Source: Plasmodium relictum (lineage: Eukaryota; Apicomplexa; Aconoidasida; Haemosporida; Plasmodiidae). From it: DNA of 64,000 nucleotides. Both the position numbers and the translations under genes were made by a program. Below the pieces are notes generated by a model that was not told the DNA's origin, ran no database searches, and worked only from the letters and a program-made list of their open reading frames with translations. Position 1 is the stretch's first letter. Every line of letters starts with the position of its first letter. The stretch is from the NCBI RefSeq assembly GCF_900005765.1, contig NC_041685.1, positions 806,001 to 870,000 of the forward strand, given 5' to 3'. Positions 22,389 to 35,257 of this stretch are shown one piece after another.

Positions 22389-23651
22389 TCAAATGTCTTT
22401 TAATTGAGAATACCATATAACAGGAGAATCATTAAAAATTTTTATTTCATTTTGAACAACTTCATTTGATGAGCTTATTAAAGTGTCGAAACTTAAATAT
22501 TTATAATCTAATTCATATTTTAATCCTTCTGTTTTAACTTGACATTTCTTACCAATTGGCAAAATTCCACATATTTTTTCAAAAATATTTAAATTTATAT
22601 TTATATTATGATTTCCTTCTCTTAATAAAAATAAGAAATTATTTTCACCTATTAAATATACATTATTTAAAGAATTATTTTTATACAGAGATGAGATATT
22701 TGCGCAGGTATGATCAAACCTGTTTCCTGTTGCTCCCAACACTATTATTTTATCATTTTCTTTAATATACCTTTTTATTTTATCTATACATTTATCTAAG
22801 TCGGTACTAACCTGATCTTTACATTTCTCAAATAAAACTGATTTACTTCTATAATAATTATAAACTTCTGATTTTATACTATCAAAATCACCACATACTA
22901 AATCTGGTAAAATTTTAAGAGGAGAATTTAAATCATTTTTATTTCTCTTTACTGGTATAGCAAATATATTAACCAACTTGTCATGAGAAATATTTTCGTC
23001 CGTATATTCTCCTTTATTTTTCAAATTTTTATCATTGCTTTTTTCTTTTATTTTTTTATGTAAAATATTTTTTTTTTCTATCTCTGATATATTAATATCT
23101 AAATTACTCATACTTTCTATAGAGAAATCTTCTATATTAATATTTTCAACATTTTCATTTTTATTTGTTTCTATTTTTAATTTAATGTTTTCTTCATTCC
23201 TATTTTTTAAATCATGTTTCTTATTCACAAAGTTCTCCTTTTCTAATTTTAAACAAAAATTATATAGCCTATTTGCTCCACCATCAGCACAAATCAAAAT
23301 ATCTGAGTTAGTAATTATTTTACTTGCATATTTATCTAAAGTATTATTTAATATAATAGTAATAAATTTCCCATTCTTATTTTTAATTTCATTTAATTGT
23401 TTGTTTTCATTATTATTTGATAAAATACGTTTCATAAAATCAAGATCGTGATAAAATGTCCCATATTTTTTATTAAAATTTAAATACGAAAATTTTTTAT
23501 TTTTAATGTCACTTTGAGATGATAAGTATTTTTTACATATTTTTGCAAAATTTTGTGATACTTTTAAAATACCATATTTAGTTATGTTTATATACTTCTC
23601 TTTCATTTTTGAAGAAAAAAGAAGTAAAGATATATATATATGTCGTAACAT
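22389..23651 (-). CDS. TPK: Thiamine pyrophosphokinase
   Basis: Single exon, 420 residues; the family core is about 220-250. It transfers pyrophosphate from ATP to thiamine to give the cofactor TPP. Diagnostic motifs in order: ILICADGGANRLY (119-130), PDLVCGDFDSI (249-259), QVSTDLDKCI (280-289) and LGATGNRFDHTCANI (305-319), which hold the Mg/ATP-binding aspartates and the thiamine pocket. About 100 Asn/Lys/Glu-rich residues (about 135-240) are inserted between the first two motifs. A 70-residue N-terminal extension starts MLRHIYISLL and might include a weak hydrophobic or mitochondrial leader; Met16 (MKEKY) is an alternative start. TPP serves organellar 2-oxo-acid dehydrogenases, the same enzymes that carry lipoate (see LipL2). 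Confidence 0.95.
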   Translation of the reverse strand: MLRHIYISLLLFSSKMKEKYINITKYGILKVSQNFAKICKKYLSSQSDIKNKKFSYLNFNKKYGTFYHDLDFMKRILSNNNENKQLNEIKNKNGKFITIILNNTLDKYASKIITNSDILICADGGANRLYNFCLKLEKENFVNKKHDLKNRNEENIKLKIETNKNENVENINIEDFSIESMSNLDINISEIEKKNILHKKIKEKSNDKNLKNKGEYTDENISHDKLVNIFAIPVKRNKNDLNSPLKILPDLVCGDFDSIKSEVYNYYRSKSVLFEKCKDQVSTDLDKCIDKIKRYIKENDKIIVLGATGNRFDHTCANISSLYKNNSLNNVYLIGENNFLFLLREGNHNININLNIFEKICGILPIGKKCQVKTEGLKYELDYKYLSFDTLISSSNEVVQNEIKIFNDSPVIWYSQLKDI

Positions 23652-24808
23652 ACATAAAATAAAAATAAAAATTATAGAATAAATTCTAAAAAAAAAGAAG
23701 ATATTAAAAAAAAATTATAAAAAAAATAAAATAAAACAATAATAAATATATACATTAATTCATTTAAAATAAAATTAAGAAAAAACTATGTAATGCTTTA
23801 ATTATGCTTAAAATTTTCATTTATTAGAATAAAATAGTAAAATATTAAAAAAAATAAATAAATATAATTTGTCTTTTCAATTATTTGTTTGCTTTCAAAA
23901 AATAAAATAACTCTAAAACTTAAATTATTTATTTATTTATTTTTTAATTTAAAAATGCTAATGAACAAATTTAAAAAAAAAAAAAGGAATAGAATAAAAT
24001 AAAATAAAATATTTAATTTTATTTTATTCATATTTAGGTTTTCTACAAATTTTGAAGTCATTAAATATGCATGTTTTTTTTCGATTTTATATTTCCTTAA
24101 AATATATTTTTTTTTTATATATAAAGTGTATGTTTTTTTTTTTTTTTAAAATAAAAACGTACTCTATCTTAATATATTTTTATATATTTTTTTCCAATTT
24201 TAATTTGATTAAAGAATTTCAGAGTAAAAATATAGAAAAAAGGAATAATTCTTTACTGAAAATTTTCCTTAAAAATATTTTTGAGTTTCCCTACAAATTA
24301 TTAATAATTAATTATTTATAATAATAAATAATATATAATCCCCCAAAATATATTATTACATATTTAAAACGTGTATAAATAAGATGTTGTTTCTTATTTA
24401 ATATATCAAGAATAGTTCTTTAAGTATAAAGTATAATTAGGCATAATTTTATAACAATTAAAGAAAATTTTTACTATATTTATTCAAATTAAAAATTTAT
24501 AATAAAACTATAAGTAAATAGAAAAAGTTCTCAAATTTTTTTTTTTTTTTGCAAATGTAGTTCAGTAATAACTTTTAAACCTTTTTTTATCTTTGTAATA
24601 AAATTTTTTAATCTTAAAGTAGTAAAAATCAATTTTTCTATATGGAAATATAAAGAAAAATTATAAAATAAAAAAAGTTAAGAATATACAAATTTATAAT
24701 TTTATAAGGACATATATATATTTTCAAATATTATATATATATATATATATTATAATAAATACTTGTTACAAATATTTACTTCAAAATTAGGAATATCAAT
24801 GAAATTGT

Positions 24809-24814
24809 GTGCAC
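24809..24814. promoter_or_regulatory. GTGCAC, possible ApiAP2 site
   Basis: The palindrome GTGCAC, the core bound by AP2-I-type factors in P. falciparum, lies 1.16 kb upstream of the + strand gene and of TPK on the other side. A six-base match alone is weak. Confidence 0.3.
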
Positions 24815-25017
24815 TTTTTTCATTAAGTCATTAGTTATAAATGATAAATTATTAGAAAATACATATATATATATTAAATATTTTGAATTCTTATTTTACT
24901 AGTACAAAAAGAAATCTTGAATTTTTTTTATTTTCTATTTTCATATATATTTTATGATCATTTATTAACAGATCTATTTTCATTTAGTACTCTTTTTTTT
25001 TTTTTTTTTTTGTATGT

Positions 25018-25023
25018 GTGCAC
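25018..25023. promoter_or_regulatory. GTGCAC, second possible ApiAP2 site
   Basis: Second exact GTGCAC, 209 bp from the first, immediately after a long T run in the divergent promoter region. Confidence 0.3.
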
Positions 25024-25755
25024 TGCTTTAATATATTAGCTGGAAGAAGAAAAAAAAAAATTTTATATATGAGAAAAAAAAACAGTGATTGACAAGGAAA
25101 AAGAAGAGAAAAATATGAAAAAAAGAAAAAAGGAAGAAGAAAAAATGGAATAATATAAATAAAAAAAAATAAATAAATAAAAAAATTAAAATAAAAAGAG
25201 TAATAACTTTAAAAAAATTATATTTTAAATGTGATATATTTTATGTAGCTTATTTATAAGAAATTTCTTTTACAATACTCTATTAAAATAATAAGATATA
25301 TTGTATTAATGAAATTATTTATATTTTCTCAAAAAAAAAAAAAATTTAAATATATGCTATATATTTGTATTCATTTTATAGTTTATTACTCTTTTATATT
25401 TAGAGAACTATTTTCTGTTTTTTTTTTTTTTTTTTAAAACTCTCTATATATCTAATCTTCAAAAAATATATAAATTTTTTAACATTCTTCAATAGCATAT
25501 ATTTAGGGAGTGTCATTTTTTACTTTATTTTATATTAATTTTATTTATTATTATTATTATTTTTTTTATATTTATTTTTTTTTATTTCATATAATAATTA
25601 AAATATAAATTTTTATGACTTAAATTTTCTAGTTACATATAACTTCTTAATATAAAAAATTATTTAAATATTTTGAACTGATTTTTGAATCCTACATATA
25701 AAAACAATTTTTTTTATTTCTGTATTGTTCTGTTTTTTTGTTATTCTATATTTTT

Positions 25756-25762
25756 TGCATGC
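25756..25762. promoter_or_regulatory. TGCATGC, possible ApiAP2 site
   Basis: TGCATGC lies about 210 bp upstream of the ATG at 25969. The extended form TGCATGCA is a well known ApiAP2 motif; here the last base is G instead of A. Confidence 0.35.
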
Positions 25763-25968
25763 GTTTTTTTTTTTATGTTTAAAAATAATTTATAAACTAT
25801 TAATAAATTTTTATATTAGAAAAGTACATTTATTCATATAAATATCTCAATTTTTTTTTTCTCTTGAATAAAAGATATATACTTATTAAGGATAAAATTA
25901 TCCTTTTATTTTCTTATATTAATATTCAGAAAAACAATTCAAAACCATTTTTATTTAAAAATAAAAAT

Positions 25969-26238
25969 ATGAATTCATCCGATTTAAATTTTTATGTAAG
26001 TAAACATAGAAAAGCTTATGAAGAAAGACTTAAAAAGGAATTAGAAAATCAAGAAAATAAAGATAATGAAAAATCAAAAACTAAAGATAATTATGATGAA
26101 AAAGGAGATTTAATAAAAGAAGAGAATTTAAGTCAAGGTATGTTTATTTAAAAAAAAAAAAAAAAAGAATTTTTCATATAAATGTATATTTTAAAATAAA
26201 TATTACTTTATTAGTTAGTATTAATTTTAAAATCACAA

Positions 26239-26271
<33 letters not shown>

Positions 26272-29236
26272 TTTTATTAAATATATAAATTTTTTTTTTT
26301 TCTCAAGTTGAATCTGATTATTTATACGCTTTGAAATTAAATGAATCATTAAACGGAAACATTCTAAGTAATGATACTCAAGAAAAAAATAATTTTAATA
26401 ATATCACTGATACAAGAGATAGTTATAAGGATTTAAATGAAAGCTATAGTAAAAAAAATGACGATAATATTAGAAAACCTGATAATACTTACGTTGAATG
26501 TCTTTTAGAAGATAATGTCTTAAATCCTTATTGTGTAGATTACAATTTCAGAAATATAAGGAGCAAGTCAAATTCATTTAATGATGATAATAATCATTTT
26601 AATGAAGAAAATAACATTGTTATAAGTTCTGATGACGATAAAAGTGTAAGTATACTAAGAAATTCGGATTCTTTTCAAAATAAGAATTCGAGTTTTAAAA
26701 ATGATGTAATTTCTTATAAAAAAGAAGGAGAAAATTTGTTGATTATGAATAGCGAAAATTTAGTATCTGATAAAAAAAAATTAAAAAATGAAAAAATTTC
26801 AAATAACACAAAGAATTACAATGTTGAACCAAGTAATTCTATTCAATCAGTAGAATTAGAAAAAGAGAATTATACATATGTAAAAAATATGAATAAAGAT
26901 AATTCAAAAAATTCAAAATTTCAAAATTATGATGATGTAATGATTTTTAATAGTAATATAAATAGTTACGAAAGCTTAAGTAATACGCCTATAAGAAAAC
27001 CAGAAGGTATTAGTTATTTTTATCCTGAAAGTATAAATTATATATATGATGAAAAATACAAATCATTGAAAAATAGTGCAGGAAACGAAAAATTAAATAA
27101 AGTAAATAATAATAAAGATGGAAATACAAATAAAAGTATAGAAATTAATAATACAGAAAATGAGAAAATAAAATCGAAATATAAAAATGAGATTAACGTA
27201 GAAAGTTATAATGATATAAGTAGTGAATTTCATAAAAATGAAAAAGATTTTTTCTTTAATTTAAAAGAAAAAAATGATAAAAAAAATAAAAATATAGAAA
27301 AACTTTATAAAACAGAAAAGTTAGAAAATAAAAACAGTAAAAAACATGGTAAATTGATTAACAATGATTTGAAATATAATTACAAGGAAAGTAAAAATAA
27401 AGGAGTGAATAATATTTTAGAAAAAGTAAATAATAAAATTATTAATAATAATAAATATTACTTAAGATCTTCTAAAAAATGCATGTTGAATGAAGAAATA
27501 GCAGAAATGAGTGATAATAAAAATATATATTTGAAAAATGATTCAAAATTTTTATACATGAATAAAACTAATTATAATGAAAAAAATGAGTTAAGAAGGC
27601 TTCAACATTATGATAAATACGAAAATTCTGCTTACAACAATTCCCCAGATAACATAGATATTATAACGAATAAAGAAAAGAACAAAGTAAATAGTTTCAT
27701 GGAAAATAATACTTCCAGTAATTTAAATAGCTATACAATTAATAATACATTAATTGATATAGACAATAATTCAAGTATAACAGTTGATAAAAATTATAAA
27801 ATTAACACAGAGAATAAGTATTATGATTCGATAATAAAAAAAAATAATTTAAAAAAAAATTATAAGAAAGCGCAAATAAGTGAAAATATGAAAGGCTTGC
27901 ATCTTAATGATAATATTAGCAACAGTAAAAATGGAAATACTCAAAATTTTTCAGTAAATAATATGAAATGCATTAATTTTAATAAACATAATAATAAAAG
28001 CTATGAAGATAGAGAAAAAATACCAGAAGATAACAATTCCTTTTATAATAAAATGCAAAATTATCATTCTGAAAATAGTTTTATTTATAATAATAATAAC
28101 AATAATAATAATAGTGGTTTCGTAAGAGTACCGCATACAGAAGCATCTAATAATAAAAATAATGTTGACTATTTTAATGACAAAAAAAATAAAACAATTA
28201 CAAAAAATGAATCACCATGTATTTTTAATTCTTTCTATGAATTTAAAGTATCAAGTGATAAAAAAAAAAATTCTTCGGATAAAGACATATATATATATAA
28301 TAACAATAATAGTAATATTAATACTATTTTGATTGATGATAGTAATAATAATAATATTTTGATTAATAATAAAGATAAAAATAAAAATTATAATTTAATT
28401 CATAATACGAGTGACGAATTATTTTTTTCAGGTTATAATAAAACAAATGATATATCTAATAATTTATATAACAATAATACTTCATATAATAAAAATTACT
28501 TAGATACTAAAAATGTAATTTCTCTCAATAAAATATATGCTAGTAATTTAAATGATACAGAGAAAAGTAAAAGTAGAATAGATAAAAATGATATACTGGT
28601 AAATTATAAAGAATATAAACAAAAAAATAATTTAAATGACTTTAATAAAGATTACTTTTATAGTTATAAGAATAACGAACTAGATAATGAGAAAAGTATC
28701 AAAAATGGTGTTGTAAATAATAATAAAAAAAATATTAGTATACATAAAATTGGTATTAGTGATAGTAACAACATATACAAAAAAGAAAATGATAAAAGAA
28801 AATCCAATGATTGTAAGGAAGTTAATCGTGTTTTTAAAAATGATAGTAATGAGATATTTAAAAATAATAAGGGAAAACACAATATTAATTATTCAAGTTG
28901 TAATAACACGTTATCAAAAAATGATTATATATATAGTCATAATAACATAGGAAATAACATTTCTGGAAATAACAACATTCCGTATATTAAAGGCGATTCT
29001 ATATATAAAAAAAAAATAAATATATCAGAAGACAAAAATTCCAAAGATGAATATTTTGATAAGAAGCATAACCACTCAATTAATATAAATAGGTTTAACG
29101 AATATGATTATACTAAGAATGATATCAAATATTCATCAGATGATATAAATTTATCTTTATCTAATAAATATTTGGTTGATAAGCATGATATTACAAGTAA
29201 AAATTTAATAAAGAAACAAAATGATTATAGTAGTAG

Positions 29237-29267
<31 letters not shown>

Positions 29268-29522
29268 GATAATGTTAAAAATATTCCTAAAAATGAAAAG
29301 AGTTCATATAATATAACAAAAAATGATATATTAAAAGAATATTTTGAGTATTCTAGAAATTATAATAGTACATATGAAAGCAATTATGAGAATAATAATA
29401 CTAAACAAAATGGCAATCAAGGTATGGATAATAATCCTCCATCATATTATAATGAAGAAAGTACTAATGATGAAGATGTACTTATCCAACAAGCCATTAT
29501 CAATAGCTTAACTGATTTGTAA
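25969..29522 (+). CDS. Asn-rich protein with ubiquitin-interacting-like motifs at both ends, 2 exons
   Basis: Exon 1 is 25969-26137 (first ATG in the frame, context AAAAATATG) and exon 2 is 26308-29522; the junction splits a Val codon, giving 1127 residues. The N terminus (MNSSDLNFYVSKHRKAYEER) is followed by a charged helix. Just after the junction is SDYLYALKLNESLN (59-72), an amphipathic motif resembling ubiquitin-binding helices of the D-x-x-x-A-L-x-L type. The last 18 residues, NDEDVLIQQAIINSLTDL, fit the UIM consensus (acidic block, Leu, Ala-x-x-x-Ser, Leu). The roughly 1000 residues between are Asn/Lys/Ser low complexity with no domain I recognise, including NNN and SSSNNN runs (28098, 29232). 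A ubiquitin-reading role is inferred from these ends only. Confidence 0.8.
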
Positions 29523-30160
29523 AAAAATAAAAAAATTATTATTTGCTTATTTCTTTTTTATTTCTTTTTTTTTTTTTTTTTAAACACATTTAAGTGCAAA
29601 GAAGAAAAAAAGAAAAAAAAAATAATAAATTAAAATATTTATGCTAATATTAATTATAGTTAAATTTTATTATTATTTTATTTATTTATTTTTTTTTTTT
29701 TAATATCCTTTTTTAAAAATTAGAATTTAATTAGTAAATATATATAAATTATCTTATGAATATATATAAATGTATACTTCAGAGATTAAGAAATTTATAT
29801 CACTATTTTTTCGTTGTATTTTTATATAGGTATATAATTACATTTCATTTAATATATTTGGTACTATTTCATATATTAATTATTATTTTTATAAAATCAT
29901 ATTATATTTTGTTTAAAAAAATTTTTAAAATATTTATAAATTTCAATTTTCTTATAAACAAATACTTATATATATATATAAATGTATATATATAATATAT
30001 ATGTAAAAATTTTGTTAAAACTAAAAAAAAAATCAAAGAAAAAAAAGAGATTTAAAAAAATTCGTAAAACACACATTTGTTGAAATAAAAATGTTTATCA
30101 TGCTATATAAAATTTGGTATCATATTACCTATAAAGAAAAAAAAATATATATATAATAAT
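29523..30160. other. Convergent intergenic region
   Basis: 3'-to-3' spacer with T runs and (TA)n near 29965-30003. The ORF at 29756-29995 is Ile/Phe/Tyr-rich noise. Confidence 0.65.
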
Positions 30161-32326
30161 TTAATATTTTATATGTATAATAAATTTATTTAAAAAATAT
30201 ATTTTACTTTCGGAAGAAAAGAAACCTTCTTCTGAATAATACTTCAATATATCTCTACAAGTAACATAAGGAGAATTTTTATCAGGGACTAATTCTATCC
30301 CTTTATATTTGGATATTAAAATATGTTTAAAAGCAAAAAGGATTTCAATTTTTCTAAGAATTATATATCTGAGAATTTGAGTATGAATGGCATATATAAT
30401 ATATAGTGCAATATGCAGAATAAACAAACCAATTAGAAAATAATTAGTTTTAGTTATCAATATTTGTACAATTTTAAATAATATAATTGTTAATATGTTT
30501 ACCCATGTAAAATTATTTATATTGTCAATTAATATAACATTATTTAAAATATTTTTTCCAAATAGTATTGAATTCAAATTTACTGGTGCATATGAATATT
30601 TACATAAAAGGAATAAAATATAAACACTTATAGAATATCTTAATTCATCTTTTTTATTTTCTTTTGCTATAAAAAAAAAAAATATATATATATATATATA
30701 TAATTTTAGAAACTGACCCCTATATATATATATATACAATAAAATTCATAACTATATATATATATATATATATTCATAGTTGTATTTTAACTTACATCTT
30801 TTGGATTCTCTATAATAATAAACATATTTAAAATTGAATAGTATACGAAAAAATAGAGGAAAATGTTTGATTAAAAATATAAAATATCGAGCATTGAAAA
30901 ATAATAGAAATAAATATTCAAAATGATAATTTAACTTTCTTATATTTTTTTCATAATATATATAATCCATATTGTAAATATTACCATTAAACATAAAAAA
31001 GAATAAAATAAATTGTTTTAAGGAGAAGTAAAAAGATAAGTGTCGTATTGCATTAAATATAGAAACATATAAAATATCAAAAAAAGTAGATGTTTTCATA
31101 AATAAAAGAAAATTTATAATTAAATATGCAATACATGTACATATACAAAATTTATCCACTATATAAATTTCACTCCACTTTAATTTAAATATATTGTCAG
31201 ATAATTCTAATTTAACATATCCCTTAGGATCACTTTTTTTATTTTTTGATTGGTTGTAAATTTGTGTATCTTTATTTATATAGTAAATATTTATAGGGGT
31301 TTTTGGTAATTCCAGATTTGGGTAGTTCATTAAGTTAAAGCTATTTGGAAAATTTAAAATTGTTTCTGAAGAATTTCTGAGAGGAATATCATGTATATAA
31401 ATTAAATTGTTATTATTTATAACTGTATGTCTATTTAATAAAGTAAAAATAAAAAATAGTGTAAAACCTATTTTTATAAAGTAATCTAGTAAAATTACTA
31501 GCATAAATCTCAAATTAGTAAAATAAGGAAATACCAATTTATCATCAAAATAAACAAAATTTGAACTATTAAATCTTTTACATGTAAAATTATAAAAAGA
31601 TAATATATGATCTTTAATTTTAAAACGATAAACAGGCATTTCTCTTTTATATTTTAATTTATAAATTAAATCTAAGAAGGTCTTTTTTTTTTTTTTCATA
31701 TTTCTTTTTATTTTTCTTTTTTCTTTCTTGGTTAGTGTCTGAATTTTATTATTTTTAACTATTTTATTATTACTATTATTATGTTGACTGTTATTATTAT
31801 AATTGTCGCTGTTATTTTCATCATTATTTAAATATAAATTATCATCAAAATCTTTACTTCCTATTGAATTTTTACCACTGAATAATTTTTTTTTATTATT
31901 TTTAAATTCTTCTTTAAATATTTTTAAGACATCAATTTTTTTTTTTTTCTTTTTTTTGATTTTTCTATTCTTTTTATTTTTTTTTTTCTTTTCTTTAATA
32001 TTACCTTCACTTTTACTTTTTGTGTTGTTGTTTTTATTCTTAAAAAAGGATAAAATACTTTGAACTCTTCTTTTACTATACAATTCTTCATCAACTTCGC
32101 TTGTTCTTTTTTCTTCATAATATTTAGAATTGGTTTTTTCACTTTTTAAATCACGACTTTTGTTATAATCATTTGATTCACTATCAAAATTAAAAATGTT
32201 ATAAAACCGAAAGTCAAAATTGCTTTTATTTTTTTTATGTTTTTCTTTTTCTATAAGTCTATATTCATTTAATTTATATGATCTAAATAATAAAAATAAA
32301 ATATTTTTAACTATTAATGTTAACAT
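30161..32326 (-). CDS. Multi-pass membrane protein, unknown function, 2 exons
   Basis: Minus-strand exons are 32326-30796 and 30666-30161 (donor GTAAGT, split codon TCA), giving 678 residues starting at the first ATG (32326). A hydrophobic N-terminal start (MLTLIVKNILFLLFRSY) is followed by a long Lys/Asn-rich, basic cytoplasmic-looking region with poly-Lys runs. The C-terminal two thirds holds about seven predicted membrane segments, for example RFMLVILLDYFIKIGFTLFF, FCICTCIAYLIINFLLFM, QFILFFFMF, FLIGLFILHIALYIIYA. Between the first two is a roughly 100-residue polar loop (NRHTVINNNN to KWSEIYIV). This long-loop topology recalls polycystin/TRP-like channels, but I see no pore or family motif and make no assignment. 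Next to it on the same strand is another membrane protein. The intron is a (TA)n/poly(A) stretch. Confidence 0.75.
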
Positions 32327-32588
32327 CACTTTATGTCTAATACAAAATAATAATCTAACAAAAAAAAAAAAAAAGTATGATAGTAAAATACAATAAATAT
32401 ATAACTAATATATATATATATATATTTTATTTATTCATTTAATGAATAATTTTATATTTTTTTAATTTATTCCCTATAATATTCATATATATTTTATTAT
32501 TTTATAATTTTTTTTAATAATGTTTAAAGCTTGATTTTTTATAATTGTTTTTCAGATACATTTTTAAATCTACGATAAATATTAGTGT

Positions 32589-33800
32589 TTATATTATTCT
32601 ATACCTATATATAAAAAAAGGAATATCTATTAAAAAGAATCCAATTATAAAATGGAATTTAGCTGTGATATATACATCTGTATATACATCTCTTAACTTT
32701 TTATTATCAGATTTATTCATTTTATTTTTATAATTCTTAGACGTAAAGGAAAACAAGGGAGATAAATAAGATGAGAAAGATGGAGAAGAAGATAAAGAAA
32801 AATATGATGATGATAAACTATTAGAAGATAATTCTTTTGAAAAATCTGATGAAGCAAATGTAGATTCATCAGAAACAATGGGTGTGCATATAGATAAAGA
32901 TTTATTAAAATTATTTTTTGCTGTATTGTCTATAGGATGAGCAAAATTTGTTATTTTGTTAGTTTTAAATGATTTTGTATTTGATTTACTCAAAAGATGT
33001 GAATTTTTTTTTGAATGGGATTTTTTAGGTTGTAGGGAAAATGAATTAGAGGAAAAACAAAAGTTTTCACTATTACTATTATCATCCCCATTATATTTAT
33101 ACTTTTTTTTTTTTTTTTTTTTTTTAATAAGTAAATCAGTTGTTTCATCATAGGAATAATTTTTTTCAATATTCGTATATATAGGAAAATAAAAACCAAA
33201 TAAAAGTAAAGCAATAATAACAATAATTAACATTATATATGTTTTTTGAGAATTATAAAATCCGAAATCTGTCACTATTTTGTGTATACTTGTTAAATGG
33301 GAATACATAAATATTAAATCAATTAAATCAAATAAATTAATTATATTAACATCTACACTTAATATATTTTCAATAATTATCTTGTTATCTAATATATTTT
33401 CTAAGATATTTCTACTTCTTAATGAAAAAAGTAAGTAAATAAATGGAGTCATATATATTAAATTATATATTAATACATCGTTATTTAAATATATTAAAAA
33501 AGTACTATTATTCGTGTATTTTGTAGTATCTCTAATAAAAAAACAAAAGATTGCCATTTTCATACTTAATGTTATCATATAAATCATCCACTGAATAGAA
33601 ATCTTCACTCCTGCATTATTTTTATCATAAAGACTACATACAATATACAAACATAAAAATAAATCAACAACTAAGAATACGAAATAATGATAATTTTTTG
33701 TATTATTTAATATTACATATAATAAAGAAACCTGCTGAATTAACACTAAAAACACAGTAAATAATGTATTTACTATCTCCTCTTTTTTACTGCTACTCAT
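32589..33800 (-). CDS. Multi-pass membrane protein with Ser-rich tail
   Basis: Single exon, 403 residues. About seven hydrophobic segments occur in the first 215 residues (TVFLVLIQQVSLLYVIL, FVFLVVDLFLCLYIVCSLY, WMIYMITLSMKMAIFCFFI, LIYNLIYMTPFIYLLF, IINLFDLIDLIFMYSHL, YIMLIIVIIALLLFGFYF). A Lys9 run and a Ser-rich stretch (about 305-350) follow, then a last hydrophobic segment (FHFIIGFFLIDIPFFIYRY). The arrangement and the DLIDL helix faintly recall TMEM121-type proteins, but this is only a resemblance. Its start is separated from the upstream large + strand gene by a 1.46 kb divergent region. Its stop lies 262 bp from the start codon of the next minus-strand membrane gene. I cannot assign a function. 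Confidence 0.75.
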   Translation of the reverse strand: MSSSKKEEIVNTLFTVFLVLIQQVSLLYVILNNTKNYHYFVFLVVDLFLCLYIVCSLYDKNNAGVKISIQWMIYMITLSMKMAIFCFFIRDTTKYTNNSTFLIYLNNDVLIYNLIYMTPFIYLLFSLRSRNILENILDNKIIIENILSVDVNIINLFDLIDLIFMYSHLTSIHKIVTDFGFYNSQKTYIMLIIVIIALLLFGFYFPIYTNIEKNYSYDETTDLLIKKKKKKKKYKYNGDDNSNSENFCFSSNSFSLQPKKSHSKKNSHLLSKSNTKSFKTNKITNFAHPIDNTAKNNFNKSLSICTPIVSDESTFASSDFSKELSSNSLSSSYFSLSSSPSFSSYLSPLFSFTSKNYKNKMNKSDNKKLRDVYTDVYITAKFHFIIGFFLIDIPFFIYRYRII

Positions 33801-35257
33801 TTTAAATATATTTGTACTTAATATCTAAGAATAAAATAAAGTATTACAATAACCTAAAACATAAAATTTCATAGTTTATAAACATAATTATTTCATTTAT
33901 TCTCTATTTATTAAAATATACAAAATGAAATTTCGCAATGCATCAATGACATCCTTTCATTTATTTTAAATTTATTTAAATGTGCTTAATATTATATTAA
34001 TATAAAAAATAGTTTCTTCATATATCTATAATTCATCTATTTATTTTAATTTTAACTAATAAATTTATTAAAAATATTTAAAATAAAAATGATATATCTT
34101 TTATAAAAAAAAAGGAGAAAAAAAAAAAATATATAAATATTATTAACTTATGCTATGTTTAAAAAAAGATAAAAATAAAAATAAAGTAAAATAAAATTGT
34201 GAAGACTAATATATCTTTACATAATTACATTTGTTTACAAAAAATAAAATATAAAATATATAAAATTTAAAAAAGACAATATGGTTTTATGCATATAGTG
34301 AAGATTAAGAACAGAAAATAAAACAAATATGTAAAAAAATTATTTTTCTTTAAAAAAAAAAAAAAAACTATATTGGAAATAATTGTTATATTATTTTTAG
34401 AAAATTATAAACACCAGTATTTAATATTTAAAAAGTTTAAACTAAAATTGGTTAATAGTTTATATAAAGTATGCAAAATTAAGAGAATTAAATCCACTTA
34501 AAAATTTTAACTATAATAATTTTTATTAATTATATCTCTTGCACATCTCAGAAATAATATTTATTTTATTTGATCATTTTTTTTTTTTTTTTTTATTTAA
34601 TCTTATTTTATTTTGTTTTAGTTTTATTTATTGTATTTTACATAATTTTTATATTATTTTTTTTTTTTTATTGCATGTGTACATATCATTCTGTAGATAC
34701 ATAAGCATGTATTTAAAATATAAAGAGAAATAAGTTATACTAATAATTAAAAATAACCTAACAGATATATTTTTTTTGTTCTTAGTTTTATATTTTCATT
34801 TGCTTTTTTTTTAGATTTGGTTCTTTTTTGCTTTGTTAATTATTATACAAATTATATTTTAAAATATTTTTACTCATCTAGTAACAATTTTAACAAAATA
34901 AAAAATATTTTAAATTTTAATAATTTTTAAATTAGACAAACAAAAAAAAAAAATACCTTTTTGTTCTAATATTTTTTAATATAAAACTGTGTTTTATTAA
35001 TAATTTCTTTTAGCATTTTTTTTTTTTTTTTGTAAATCCAATTTTTTGTTTAAATCACAAATTTGTTATTTTACATAGTTTTATGAAATTTTTTATTACA
35101 TTTGTAACCTATGAAAATTTTGTATTTCTGAAATTTTTGTTTTATATATAAAATATATAATTTTAAAATATCGATAAGTATAATATACTATTGTATATAT
35201 ATATATTTATCATATATTTTGTATATTTTTATAAAATTTTTTTTTTTTATTATTAAA
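33801..35257. other. Divergent intergenic region
   Basis: Shared 5' region of the Ser-tailed membrane protein (-) and the poly-Glu protein (+). It contains A/T runs only. The ORF at 34539-34733 is Phe/Ile-rich and not credible. Confidence 0.65.

Larger units (their letters stand above)
23652..25968. other. Divergent intergenic region, 2.3 kb
   Basis: Shared 5' region of TPK (-) and the ubiquitin-motif gene (+). It contains two GTGCAC sites and one TGCATGC site, both known ApiAP2 target sequences. An ORF at 24052-24321 is rich in Phe/Ile/Lys and not credible as a gene. Confidence 0.6.

Noticed and set aside
24052-24321. 89-codon ORF in the TPK divergent region
   Set aside because: Phe/Ile/Lys composition from T and A runs, no domain and no partner exons.
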